The notes beneath the pieces are model-generated. The model had not been told where the DNA came from, searched no databases, and saw only the letters and a list, made by a program, of their open reading frames with translations. DNA of 64,000 bases, from assembly GCA_034044135.1 (NCBI GenBank), contig CP139021.1:1441635-1505634 (forward strand). The letters are read 5' to 3'. Numbering within the stretch: the stretch's first letter is position 1; each line of letters begins with the position of its first letter. Source of the stretch: Flammeovirgaceae bacterium SG7u.111. Its GTDB lineage: Bacteria; Bacteroidota; Bacteroidia; Cytophagales; Flammeovirgaceae. Both the position numbers and the translations under genes were made by a program. Positions 18,451 through 26,936 of this stretch are shown here, one piece after another.

Positions 18451-18858
18451 GTGCCATTATTCAAAGAAAAGTGTGTCATCATAGATGACAATGAAGTAGA
18501 TGCCTATACGCAAACCTGCATTTTTAAGAAGTTGGACAGCGAGATAGACTTTGCTATTCTTACAAATGAAAAAGAGGCGATCAATTACTTTGAAAAAGCT
18601 TCTCCTGCAGACTACCCTTATCTTGTTATTTATAATATTTGGCTTCCTCGGTATTTTGGAATGGATTTTCTTTTGTATTACGAAGAGAATATCTATCCAA
18701 AAATAGAAGCTTCTAACGTAGTAATAACTACGAACTCACTCTCTAAAGAAGACAAAAAGATAGCAAAAGACTTCGACTGTGTAAAGTCTTACATTATTAA
18801 GCCTTTACAGCTAAACCATATTCCTACTATTTTGTGGAAAGAGAAAGAGTATACATAA
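18451..18858 (+). CDS. stand-alone response-regulator receiver domain without the phosphoacceptor Asp
   Basis: 135 residues. Start is a GTG (18451); no ATG occurs before the essential first strand. CheY-like landmarks: VIIDDNEVD with the acidic pair Asp12-Asp13, a Thr pair at VVITTN (about 91-96), and Lys117 in YIIKPL. The phosphorylated Asp should be in the third strand, but LVIYNIWLPRYFGMDFL has Asn62 there. It may be a pseudo-receiver that works without phosphorylation. No kinase is adjacent. Confidence 0.85.
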   Translation: MPLFKEKCVIIDDNEVDAYTQTCIFKKLDSEIDFAILTNEKEAINYFEKASPADYPYLVIYNIWLPRYFGMDFLLYYEENIYPKIEASNVVITTNSLSKEDKKIAKDFDCVKSYIIKPLQLNHIPTILWKEKEYT

Positions 18859-18875
18859 AGACACATTGTGTTTGT

Positions 18876-18913
18876 AAAAAGGCACTTTCCTGCTAGTAGG
18901 AAAGTGCCTTTTT
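18876..18913. terminator. bidirectional intrinsic terminator
   Basis: Perfect 16-bp stem (aaaaaggcactttcct at 18876-18891, aggaaagtgccttttt at 18898-18913) with a 6-base loop, between two convergent genes. T-runs serve both strands. Confidence 0.92.
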
Positions 18914-18918
18914 GGATT

Positions 18919-20286
18919 TTAATGTTTTAATTCTGTTCTTTTTACCTTGTAAATAGGATACCCTGGTTTTATATACACTGTATCACCCGCAAGCGCAGTA
19001 GTAAGAACGACCTGTCCTTTTTTGAGCTTTTCTTTCATGGCACTTTCCGAAGGAATGAACTCCTCTTCTCCGTCTGCCAAGGTATAGAACATGAATTTGT
19101 TGTCTTCTGACATAATTTGGTAAGTATTCTCTCGGAGGAATGAGAATATAGTCCTATTGGAAGGTATGATCAGAAAACAGCCTTTAGAAATCAGCGCATC
19201 GTACATTTTATCTCGATTGTCCTCATAGGTCACAAAGCTTTTTTCGAGCAAAGGGCTTTCTATCACCAGTTGTTCATGTTGGGAAATGAGGCGCGGAACA
19301 AAATTAGGTTTCCTCAATTCCAGTACATACTGGCTTATTTCGTAGCGAAATATTTCCAATTCGCTACGTTCTTTTTCTGTTAGGTGTTTTTCAAAGTCTT
19401 CATTCTCCTCTCCAGTGCTGTCAAAACCGTCGAAACCTATGAATGTGTGAGGAAGGATGGAGCGAGACCATTCGTACAAATCCCTGACTGCAATCACATC
19501 AGTTTCGGCTTTCAAGGCCTTTGCAAGACCTTCGTAATAATAGGCTTTTAATAGTACTAATTTGCCATAATGCCTTGCTCTTTCCCCGCCGCCGTTATAA
19601 GCTGAAACACCCTTTTTCTTCTTTCCAAGGTTGTTGTACCCCTTCTCTTTTACCAAAAAATGATAGATGAATTCTAGCATTTTTCGCTGGTTATAAAAGT
19701 GTTGCTCTCCTTTTTTATCAAAATAAATGAGCTGTTTGAAGATGTCTTTATTTCGGGAAAGGGTAGTAATGTATTTGGCCGAAGGGCGATACAACTGACA
19801 CATACCTGTACTCTGGCCTCCATCGCCCAAAATATCCCTCATATAGGTTTCGTGGGATAGTAGTGCAAGGATCAAAAATTGGGGAGGGCATTGTTCTTTT
19901 CCATACAGCTCGTTCATCTTATGATGAACGAGCATCGACTCATAGAAAAGACTGAGCGAAGGTATCCAATTCAGTCTTTTGTAAGCGCCTTTGAATGGAG
20001 AGTGCTCAATGAGGTGGTACTCATTTTTGTTCTGGGTCAGGTTGAGCATAGAGTAGGGGAGTCGCTGGTCTTCTGTTACCTCTCGGAATTCTTCCGATTC
20101 GTTTTCCCAAAAGAGAATTTCTTGGATTATCTCTTCTTGCTCGTGATCTAGGAATTTCCCAAAGTTCCGGATTTGCGAAGCTTTAATAACAGCTTCGCCA
20201 TACGTAATACGGGCACTATTTTTTGGAGATGATGCACATAACCCATAGGCTACAAGCAATGCTGGTAGAAGTAAATATAGTTTCAT
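18919..20286 (-). CDS. exported lytic transglycosylase-like protein
   Basis: 455 residues with a signal peptide (MKLYLLLPALLVAYGLCASS). A lysozyme-like SLT core is visible: SHETYMRD with Glu146 as candidate catalytic acid, GDGGQSTGMCQLYRPSAKYI (155-172) matching the 'GaaGlmQi-p-ta' motif, and VSAYNGG for the conserved AYNxG. About 190 residues follow without a recognised domain, with basic and acidic segments and a C-terminal all-beta region. It probably cleaves peptidoglycan; the Cys in GMCQL and the long C-terminal part are unusual. Confidence 0.72.
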   Translation of the reverse strand: MKLYLLLPALLVAYGLCASSPKNSARITYGEAVIKASQIRNFGKFLDHEQEEIIQEILFWENESEEFREVTEDQRLPYSMLNLTQNKNEYHLIEHSPFKGAYKRLNWIPSLSLFYESMLVHHKMNELYGKEQCPPQFLILALLSHETYMRDILGDGGQSTGMCQLYRPSAKYITTLSRNKDIFKQLIYFDKKGEQHFYNQRKMLEFIYHFLVKEKGYNNLGKKKKGVSAYNGGGERARHYGKLVLLKAYYYEGLAKALKAETDVIAVRDLYEWSRSILPHTFIGFDGFDSTGEENEDFEKHLTEKERSELEIFRYEISQYVLELRKPNFVPRLISQHEQLVIESPLLEKSFVTYEDNRDKMYDALISKGCFLIIPSNRTIFSFLRENTYQIMSEDNKFMFYTLADGEEEFIPSESAMKEKLKKGQVVLTTALAGDTVYIKPGYPIYKVKRTELKH

Positions 20287-20489
20287 TGTGAATCTTCTGA
20301 TAGTAATATTAGCTCAACTGTGGCACTATTAGCACCAAAGCGTTAGTATCTTTCACGTAGATATTTACCTCAACATTTAAGGAAATGGCTTAAGGAATGT
20401 TTCCTATTTACCAGATAGCCAAGGTTTTTGATACCTAATATTACAAAAAAAACTCAAGAGCTCATTCTTCAGATCACAATAATTAAGCA

Positions 20490-21080
20490 TTATTTACAAT
20501 GCTTATCGATATATTCTTGTGCATTTTCTTCTCCCAAGCTCAACGCCTTTTTGAGATCTGCGCATCCTCCACTTTGTTTTGTGAGAATTTTTAGCATCCC
20601 ACGGTACAAATAGGTCTTTTCGTGGTTTTTGTCGTGAGTAAGGGCTAGATCGTAGCTTTTTAATGCATCTTTTACAAGTCCTTGTTTTATCTGCGCCCTT
20701 CCTTTCAAAGAATGTGCATCTGCATTATTAGGGTGTATTTTTAGTACTCTGTTCATATCCAGTACTACTTGGCTGTATTGTTCGAGCTTGAAGTGAACTA
20801 TGCCTAAGCTAAAAACAAAGGTCATGTCCCTAGGCTCTATATCGGAGGCCATTTTGTAGTCTTCAACTGCCAGTTCCAGTTTATCAGTTTCTTCATATGC
20901 CCTACCTCTGTTATAGAGCGATTTGATGTGTTTGGGATGGGTAGAAAGGTAGCTTGAGTACGAAGATATAGCATTTTCGTAGTCATTTGCAGCAAAAAAT
21001 TCATTGCCTTTTTCGTATTGGTTCTTTTCACAAGAGAAGAACGATACTGCTAGGAGAATAAAGAGGATTCTGTTGATCAT
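20490..21080 (-). CDS. TPR-repeat lipoprotein
   Basis: 196 residues. MINRILFILLAVSFFSC is a lipoprotein signal with Cys17 as the lipidated residue. Four to five tetratricopeptide repeats fill the rest: EKGNEFFAANDYENAISSYS, SLYNRGRAYEETDKLELAVE, VFSLGIVHFKLEQYSQVV, AHSLKGRAQIKQGLVKDALK, and a final YLYRGMLKILTKQSGGCADL. Such proteins act as scaffolds; no partner is indicated by the neighbours. Confidence 0.85.
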   Translation of the reverse strand: MINRILFILLAVSFFSCEKNQYEKGNEFFAANDYENAISSYSSYLSTHPKHIKSLYNRGRAYEETDKLELAVEDYKMASDIEPRDMTFVFSLGIVHFKLEQYSQVVLDMNRVLKIHPNNADAHSLKGRAQIKQGLVKDALKSYDLALTHDKNHEKTYLYRGMLKILTKQSGGCADLKKALSLGEENAQEYIDKHCK

Positions 21081-21181
21081 AAATTGTTAGTTGTTTCTTT
21101 TTTCAAATGACACGTGTTTCACCTTATGCCTGCTTTAAGCAGAGTTTATGTTGTTTTTTGCCTAGAACTGCTTAGACAAAA

Positions 21182-21218
21182 AATAACCGTTTGATCTAAA
21201 GAGAATCAAACGGTTATT
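21182..21218 (-). terminator. intrinsic terminator downstream of divIC-like gene
   Basis: Perfect 14-bp stem (aataaccgtttgat at 21182-21195, atcaaacggttatt at 21205-21218) followed on the - strand by a T-run. Confidence 0.8.
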
Positions 21219-21282
21219 AACGCAAAGTTATTGGATTTTTTTCTTTGACCTTCTGTAGAAAGGAAAAGTTTTAGTTTTTTAA

Positions 21283-21591
21283 CTATTCGGCACTTTCATC
21301 TACCAAATAGACATCTTCCCCTCTTCTTTTGAACAAATACTTTTCACGGGCAAATTTTTCCAACTGTTCAGGATCGCTGTTAAGCTCTTTCATGTTCTTC
21401 TTTATCTCCGTGATCTCCCTTTTGTAGAAGTTTTCCTGCTTTTGCAAGTCTTCAAACTTTTGATTGAGCTCGTATTGGTTCAAAATGTTGTTGCTATCAA
21501 AAAATAGCATCCAAACTACAAACGCCAAGCCTGTGAGCAAATACAGGTTTCTCGACTTGGTCAATATATTTTTGATAAACTCTTTGTTCAT
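21283..21591 (-). CDS. FtsB/DivIC-type septum formation initiator
   Basis: 102 residues: a short cytoplasmic N-terminus, one membrane helix (about 17-31, LYLLTGLAFVVWMLFF), a coiled coil (about 38-75, KFEDLQKQENFYKREITEIK), and the conserved C-terminal motif LEKFAREKYLFKRRGEDVYLV. This matches DivIC/FtsB, bitopic division proteins that work with FtsL and FtsQ at the septum. It stands alone. Confidence 0.88.
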   Translation of the reverse strand: MNKEFIKNILTKSRNLYLLTGLAFVVWMLFFDSNNILNQYELNQKFEDLQKQENFYKREITEIKKNMKELNSDPEQLEKFAREKYLFKRRGEDVYLVDESAE

Positions 21592-21755
21592 GATTTGTTT
21601 GTTTTTAAGTACAAAACAATGGAGGTTGCCTTCCTAACAATTTAGCAAAAACTTAGGGTTAAAGCAACCTAATTACAATTATAAAGGTTACTTGTGGGAA
21701 TATGTTATAAAGGCAAACAAATTTTTGCCTAGTTTCGCACCTGATTTCAATAGCT

Positions 21756-22118
21756 ATGGGTAAAACAATGATACTAGGGGCTACCCCAAACCCCGCGAGG
21801 TATGCGTACACTGCCGCAGAAATGCTGACACAAAAAGGACATAAAATAGTACCAGTCGGCATTAAAAAAGGAGAAGTGTTTGGAGAGAAGATCAGTACTG
21901 ACCAAGAGCAAAAGCATGAAGATATTGATACCATTACTCTTTATGTAGGACCTCAGAACCAAGCGGGGTGGTATGATTTTATTTTAAAGCAAAAACCTAA
22001 GCGGTTGATATTCAATCCAGGAACAGAAAATCCTGAATTGATGGAAATGGCAAAAAAAGCAGGTGTTTCCATAGAAATTGCTTGTACTTTGGTAATGCTT
22101 TCAGTGGGAGTTTATTAG
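21756..22118 (+). CDS. CoA-binding (Rossmann) domain protein
   Basis: 120 residues, a single CoA_binding_2 domain: MILGATPNPARYAYTAAEML with the nucleotide loop, KIVPVGIKKGEVFG, TITLYVGPQNQAGWYDFI, and RLIFNPGTENPELMEMAKK ending in EIACTLVML. Proteins of this family (YccU-like) are small cytoplasmic proteins of unresolved role. It is 42 bp upstream of purC on the same strand and probably co-transcribed. Confidence 0.87.
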   Translation: MGKTMILGATPNPARYAYTAAEMLTQKGHKIVPVGIKKGEVFGEKISTDQEQKHEDIDTITLYVGPQNQAGWYDFILKQKPKRLIFNPGTENPELMEMAKKAGVSIEIACTLVMLSVGVY

Positions 22119-22159
22119 CTTAGCAATATTTATTTTTTTAGAAATTAGATAGTTATAAA

Positions 22160-23092
22160 ATGTCTATTGCAGATACAAAATTTGATTTCCCCAACAGTAC
22201 GGGCTTTTACAAAGGCAAAGTACGTGATGTTTATTACTTTGACGATAAAATAGCCATGATCACTTCTGATCGTATTTCGGCGTTTGATGTCATTTTGCCT
22301 CGTCCTATTCCCTACAAAGGGCAAGTGCTGAACCAGATAGCGGCGATGTTCTTGAAACTAACCGAAGATATCATCCCCAACTGGGTAGAAACTGTGCCTC
22401 ATCCAAGCGTGACTATTGGCAAAAGGTGTGAGCCTTTTAAGGTAGAAATGGTGATAAGGGGGTATTTGGCAGGCCATGCGTGGAGAGAGTACCGTGACGG
22501 CAAGCGTATGCTTTGTGGAGTGCCTTTGCCCGAAGGCTTAAAAGAAAACGATAAATTACCTCAGCCTATCATCACGCCGGCCACCAAGGCAGAAGAGGGA
22601 CATGATGAGGATATTTCGAGAGAGGAAATCATAAAGCAGGGCATTGTAAGCGAAGAAGATTACAAGGTGCTGGAAGATGCTACCTATAAGGTTTTTGCCA
22701 GAGGCACAGAAAAAGCGGCAGAAATGGGGCTTATCTTGGTAGATACTAAGTATGAATTTGGCAAATACGATGGCCAAATTTATTTGATCGATGAAATTCA
22801 CACGCCAGACTCTTCAAGGTATTTTTATGCCGAGGGCTATGAGGAAAGGCAAAAGAACGATGAACCACAAAAGCAGCTTTCAAAAGAATTTATAAGAAGG
22901 TGGCTAATAGAAAATGGATTCCAGGGCAAAGAGGGGCAGGTACTCCCAGAAATGACGGATGAAATAGTGGCGATGGTTTCTGAAAGATACATGGAGCTTT
23001 TTAAAAGCATTACTGGGCAGGAGTTCCAAAAGGCAGAAAATAATTCGTCAGAGGCAATAAAGGCAAGTATAGAGGGGGTTTTTGGAGCATAG
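22160..23092 (+). CDS. purC: phosphoribosylaminoimidazole-succinocarboxamide synthase
   Basis: 310 residues, the long SAICAR synthetase form of this phylum. [20 protein letters not shown], then [53 protein letters not shown] and LVDTKYEFG are all family signatures. It ligates aspartate to CAIR using ATP in de novo purine synthesis. Other pur genes are not nearby. Confidence 0.96.
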   Translation: MSIADTKFDFPNSTGFYKGKVRDVYYFDDKIAMITSDRISAFDVILPRPIPYKGQVLNQIAAMFLKLTEDIIPNWVETVPHPSVTIGKRCEPFKVEMVIRGYLAGHAWREYRDGKRMLCGVPLPEGLKENDKLPQPIITPATKAEEGHDEDISREEIIKQGIVSEEDYKVLEDATYKVFARGTEKAAEMGLILVDTKYEFGKYDGQIYLIDEIHTPDSSRYFYAEGYEERQKNDEPQKQLSKEFIRRWLIENGFQGKEGQVLPEMTDEIVAMVSERYMELFKSITGQEFQKAENNSSEAIKASIEGVFGA

Positions 23093-23183
23093 GCTCTTCG
23101 TGCAGAGCAGGTTGGGTTGCAAGGTTTTTTTGGATTTTGCTTACCTAATCGGCTGTAGGCTCATAAATAGGTTATTAATATTA

Positions 23184-23212
23184 TTGTTCTATTACATAGA
23201 TATTTATATTTG
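23184..23212 (+). promoter_or_regulatory. Bacteroidota-type promoter of the STAS gene
   Basis: TTG (23184-23186) and TATATTTG (23205-23212) are 18 bp apart, matching TTTG/TAnnTTTG. The -7 box ends 22 bp before the start codon. Confidence 0.6.
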
Positions 23213-23234
23213 AAAAAATAAAAAAATTCGAATC

Positions 23235-23615
23235 ATGAAATACTCGATTGAAAAGTCTGAAAAATACACAAAATTCATTTTAGATGAGGAAAAACTCGAT
23301 ACGCTAAAAGCTCCTCGCTTGAAGTCGGAGTTGGTTACTTTGTACCAAGCAGGTACCACCAACATGATCCTCAGCTTAGCGAATGTGAAATATGTGGATT
23401 CTTCAGGTCTAAGTGCAATTTTGGTGGCAAATAGGATGTCAAATGAGGTAGGAGGTTTTTTAGTGTTGGTAGGAGTAAGCGATCATGTGATGAAGTTGGT
23501 GAAGATATCTAAGCTAGATAACGTTTTGAACATCTTGCCTACTGAAGAAGAAGCGGTAGATGCCATTTTCCTCAACGAAATCCAGAAAGACCTGGAGAAT
23601 GAAGACGAAGACTAG
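23235..23615 (+). CDS. STAS-domain protein (anti-sigma-factor-antagonist type)
   Basis: 126 residues: YSIEKSEKYTKFILDEEKLD, then MILSLANVKYVDSSGLSAIL with the SpoIIAA-type DSSG loop and a phosphorylatable Ser, then FLVLVGVSDHVMKLVKIS and an acidic tail. In Bacteroidota this gene is commonly next to RNase Z, as here. No anti-sigma kinase is in the window. It has its own promoter and terminator. Confidence 0.88.
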   Translation: MKYSIEKSEKYTKFILDEEKLDTLKAPRLKSELVTLYQAGTTNMILSLANVKYVDSSGLSAILVANRMSNEVGGFLVLVGVSDHVMKLVKISKLDNVLNILPTEEEAVDAIFLNEIQKDLENEDED

Positions 23616-23642
23616 CCATTGCTAGTTCCTAAACTATAATTT

Positions 23643-23681
23643 AGGCGGCAGTTTTTCGCAAAGAAATGCTGCCGCCTTTTT
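23643..23681 (+). terminator. intrinsic terminator after the STAS gene
   Basis: aggcggcag (23643-23651) pairs with ctgccgcct (23669-23677), followed by a T-run. Confidence 0.85.
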
Positions 23682-23753
23682 ATCTCTAATTTTAAATTTT
23701 CCCGAGAGGAAAAACCGCTAGATTAGTCACATTACGAATCAAACACTGAGAAT

Positions 23754-24668
23754 TTGCCTTTTGAATTACGCATATTAGGATCTTGTTCGGCTACTCCTGC
23801 TTGGGGCAGGCACCTTAGTTCCCAGATTTTGGAGGCGGGCAACCAGTTATTTCTGATCGACTGTGGCGAGGGTACGCAATTCCAACTCCTCAATTATAAA
23901 GTCAAGTTGCGCAGGATAGCCCATGTATTTATAAGTCACCTCCATGGCGACCATTATCTTGGGCTTACCGGGCTGCTGTCCACCATGTCGCTACAGGGAA
24001 GGAAAGACGATCTCCATATTCATGCGCCCAAAGGTTTGGACGAAATACTTACCTCTCATTTTCGCTACTCAGAAACCTTTTTGAGCTACAAGATCATCTT
24101 TCATATAGTAGATCCTTTAACCAGCGGCCAAGTATATGAGGACGAACTCATAGAGGTTATAAATATCCCTTTGAAACACAGGGTTTCCTGCTGTGGCTAC
24201 CTATTCCGCGAAAAACCCAAAAAACATAAGCTAAAAGTAGAAGCTTTGCCAGGTGGTTTGCCCTACGAAAAGTTTATTTCACTCAAGCTAGGAGAAGATA
24301 TAGAGCATAACGGTCGGTTTTATGCCAACGAAGAGCTTACCTACGGACCGCGTAAAAGTTGCTCTTATGCGTACTGTTCCGATACTATTTACCTTGAGCG
24401 TATTATACCCATTATCGAAGGGGTCGATTTGCTCTACCATGAGTCTACTTTTACAGAAGAGTTTTCGGAAAGGGCAACTTATACTGGGCATAGCACCGCA
24501 AAACAAGCCGCTACTATAGCCGATAAAGCAAATGTAGGGCAGTTATTGTTGGGGCATTTTTCCACTCGTTTCAAAGACCTGACCCCATTGCTTGTAGAAG
24601 CACAGGAAGTATTTGACAACTCACATTTGGCTATAGAGGGCAAAATATTTGAGGTTTTGGCAGAATAG
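23754..24668 (+). CDS. rnz: ribonuclease Z
   Basis: 304 residues. The first strand (LRILGSCSATPAWGRHLSSQ) must be near the start, and the only initiator in the right place is TTG at 23754. Metallo-beta-lactamase motifs: LIDCGEGTQFQL, HLHGDHYLG (HxHxDH zinc site), SYAYCSDTIY, and HESTFTEEF plus GHSTAKQAA with the later LGHFSTRF. It removes 3' trailers from tRNA precursors. Confidence 0.95.
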   Translation: MPFELRILGSCSATPAWGRHLSSQILEAGNQLFLIDCGEGTQFQLLNYKVKLRRIAHVFISHLHGDHYLGLTGLLSTMSLQGRKDDLHIHAPKGLDEILTSHFRYSETFLSYKIIFHIVDPLTSGQVYEDELIEVINIPLKHRVSCCGYLFREKPKKHKLKVEALPGGLPYEKFISLKLGEDIEHNGRFYANEELTYGPRKSCSYAYCSDTIYLERIIPIIEGVDLLYHESTFTEEFSERATYTGHSTAKQAATIADKANVGQLLLGHFSTRFKDLTPLLVEAQEVFDNSHLAIEGKIFEVLAE

Positions 24669-24846
24669 GGGAATGTACTTTTGCGGTGAAATAGATGAAA
24701 TTTAGACATGCATCTATTGGTTTTGTCCTATTTCCTCCAAGCGCTGAGCATTGAATATTTTTTATAGAAAGAAATCACTACCCTTATAGGGCTATTGGTT
24801 CAGTTTTTTGTTTCTGTTATTTTTTTTACTTCAAATAGCCTATTCT

Positions 24847-24877
24847 TTTGAATATTAGAGGAATTTTAAGATATTTG
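24847..24877 (+). promoter_or_regulatory. candidate promoter of the rpmB operon
   Basis: TTTG (24847-24850) and GATATTTG (24870-24877), 19 bp apart, resemble the Bacteroidota -33/-7 pair with one mismatch. It gives a leader of roughly 90 bases before rpmB. Confidence 0.4.
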
Positions 24878-24976
24878 CAGACCGTTTTAAAAAATTCATT
24901 AAAGGTAATGTAAGAATCTGCCAGATGGCACTAGCCTGAAAGCAGATTTTATATTTGATAAAAAACTGATATAGAG

Positions 24977-25213
24977 ATGTCTAGAGTTTGCCAAATTACA
25001 GGAAAGAGGACAAGGGTAGGTAATAATGTTTCGAAGGCTAATAACAAAACCAAAAGAAAATTTTACCCAAATCTTCAAAAGAAGAAGTTTTATATCCCTG
25101 AGGAAGATCGTTGGGTCACCTTGAAAGTTTCAACAAGTGCTCTTCGTACCATCAACAAAAATGGTATCACGGCAGTGTTGAAAAAAGCCAAAGATAAAGG
25201 CGTTTTAGTTTAA
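24977..25213 (+). CDS. rpmB: 50S ribosomal protein L28
   Basis: 78 residues, normal length. [20 protein letters not shown], then [13 protein letters not shown] and [19 protein letters not shown] are L28 signatures. First gene of the rpmB-rpmG-DUF4295-ftsY cluster. Confidence 0.97.
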   Translation: MSRVCQITGKRTRVGNNVSKANNKTKRKFYPNLQKKKFYIPEEDRWVTLKVSTSALRTINKNGITAVLKKAKDKGVLV

Positions 25214-25249
25214 GCATTAAGTCATTATATAATATAAATACAAGTTGCA

Positions 25250-25432
25250 ATGGCAAAGAAAGGAAATAGGGTGCAGGTGATTTTGGAGTGCACAGAGCAC
25301 AAAGCCTCTGGCATGAAAGGTACGTCAAGGTACATCACTACCAAAAACCGTAAAAACACCCCAGAAAGATTGGAGCTTAAGAAGTTCAATCCTATTTTGA
25401 AAAAAAATACTGTTCACAAAGAAATTAAATAA
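25250..25432 (+). CDS. rpmG: 50S ribosomal protein L33
   Basis: 60 residues: [34 protein letters not shown], then [15 protein letters not shown]. The zinc-binding Cys pairs of some L33 forms are mostly absent (one Cys at ECTEH), so it is the Cys-minus type. It lies 36 bp after rpmB. Confidence 0.96.
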   Translation: MAKKGNRVQVILECTEHKASGMKGTSRYITTKNRKNTPERLELKKFNPILKKNTVHKEIK

Positions 25433-25434
25433 CA

Positions 25435-25587
25435 ATGGCTAAGAAGGTAGTAGCAACGCTAAAAAAAGAAGGCGGAATTAAATTTGTGAAAGTAGTGAAG
25501 GCCATCAAGAACCCTGAAACTGGCGCTTACTCTTTCAAGAGCGAGATTGTCCCTGAAGACATGGTAAATCAAGTGTTGGGCAAGTAA
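25435..25587 (+). CDS. DUF4295 small basic protein
   Basis: A 50-residue gene starting 2 bp after the rpmG stop. The protein begins MAKKVVATLKKEGGIKFVKV and ends with EDMVNQVLGK; this matches DUF4295, a Bacteroidota-specific family almost always found right after L33. It may be a ribosome-associated protein, an inference from position and charge only. Confidence 0.93.
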   Translation: MAKKVVATLKKEGGIKFVKVVKAIKNPETGAYSFKSEIVPEDMVNQVLGK

Positions 25588-25619
25588 TTTCCCAATCAAG
25601 ATTTTTGAGATATACAGCT

Positions 25620-25647
25620 AACCCTACTTTTTTAAGTGGGGTTTTTT
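25620..25647 (+). terminator. intrinsic terminator after the ribosomal-protein genes
   Basis: aaccctact (25620-25628) pairs with agtggggtt (25635-25643), one G-U, followed by TTTTTT. ftsY begins about 90 bp downstream, so read-through or a separate promoter is needed for it. Confidence 0.75.
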
Positions 25648-25738
25648 GTTATCTATCAAAAAAGGAAACTACTTTTGTTTCAGGGTTTATCAGTAGGCTC
25701 TTTAGAATTTATTTTATAGTTAGAAAGCGGATTTCACG

Positions 25739-26692
25739 ATGGGTATTTTCGACAAATTCTTTAATAAGGAAAAAAAAGAGTCACTTGACAAAGGGCTTGA
25801 GAAAACAAGGAGTAACATCTTTGGTAAGCTGAGCAAGGCTTTGGTAGGAAAGGCTACCGTAGATGATGACGTGCTTGATGAGCTGGAAGAAATACTCATC
25901 AGTTCGGATGTAGGAGTGGGGACTACGGTCAAGATTATAGAGCGAATTGAAAAAAGGGTGGCAAAAGACAAGTATTTGACTACCTCAGAATTAAATAAGA
26001 TCCTGAAGGAGGAAATAGCCGAATTGCTCTCAGAAAACAAATCAGAAGACCTACAAGGGTTTGAGATAACCTCAGACAAAAAGCCGTATGTAATCCTGGT
26101 TGTAGGAGTGAACGGTGTAGGGAAGACAACAACTATAGGTAAGATTTCGGCTCAGTTCAAAAATGCTGGCTACAAAGTGGTATTAGGAGCTGCCGATACG
26201 TTCCGAGCTGCTGCGGTTGACCAACTGAAGCTTTGGGGCGAGAGGGTTGGCGTACCTGTAGTTTCCCACGGAATGAACACAGATCCTGCTTCGGTGGCTT
26301 TCGATGCGGTGAAGCAAGGCGTTGAAGATGGTGCCGATATTGTAATTATTGATACTGCAGGTAGGCTTCACACCAAAGTGAACCTGATGAACGAGCTTTC
26401 TAAGATCAGAAGAGTGATTACGAAAGTGATTCCAGATGCACCTCATGAGGTGCTGTTGGTGCTTGATGGAAGTACAGGGCAAAATGCCCTTATCCAAGCT
26501 CAAGAGTTTACCAAAGCGACCGAGGTGACAGCTATGGCTATTACCAAACTAGATGGAACGGCAAAGGGTGGAGTAGTTATTGGAATTTCCGATGAGTTCA
26601 AAATTCCAGTAAAATACATAGGAGTAGGAGAAAGAGTAGAAGACTTGCAACTCTTCAATAAAATGGCATTTGTCGATTCTCTATTCAGTTAG
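25739..26692 (+). CDS. ftsY: signal recognition particle receptor
   Basis: 317 residues, a short FtsY with little of the acidic A domain. NG domain: GVNGVGKTTTIGKISAQF (G1), DTFRAAAVDQLKLW, VIIDTAGRLHTK (G3), ITKLDGTAKGGVVIGIS (G4/G5), and C-terminal KYIGVGERVEDLQLF. It docks SRP-ribosome complexes at the inner membrane. The position after rpmB-rpmG-DUF4295 is the usual one in this phylum. Confidence 0.97.
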   Translation: MGIFDKFFNKEKKESLDKGLEKTRSNIFGKLSKALVGKATVDDDVLDELEEILISSDVGVGTTVKIIERIEKRVAKDKYLTTSELNKILKEEIAELLSENKSEDLQGFEITSDKKPYVILVVGVNGVGKTTTIGKISAQFKNAGYKVVLGAADTFRAAAVDQLKLWGERVGVPVVSHGMNTDPASVAFDAVKQGVEDGADIVIIDTAGRLHTKVNLMNELSKIRRVITKVIPDAPHEVLLVLDGSTGQNALIQAQEFTKATEVTAMAITKLDGTAKGGVVIGISDEFKIPVKYIGVGERVEDLQLFNKMAFVDSLFS

Positions 26693-26718
26693 AAGCGATA
26701 CAAAATAAAAATTAGAAG

Positions 26719-26750
26719 AGGTCAGTAGCGTAAAGTTGCTGACCTTTTTT
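26719..26750 (+). terminator. intrinsic terminator of ftsY
   Basis: aggtcagtagc (26719-26729) pairs with gttgctgacct (26735-26745) with two G-U pairs, then TTTTTT. Confidence 0.85.
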
Positions 26751-26936
26751 ATTAATCATAGATCAAACAAACTTGTTTTTAGTCTGCCATGCTTGCCCGT
26801 TTGGGAAGGGATTCTGGCTGTTTGTGCCTATCCAACTGTTTTTTTTGAGCTGAACGACTCAGAATTAGCCCAAAAAGGATAATTTTAAGGAGATAAGGTT
26901 AAAACTACTTCAATTACAAACTCACATTCGAATCAA

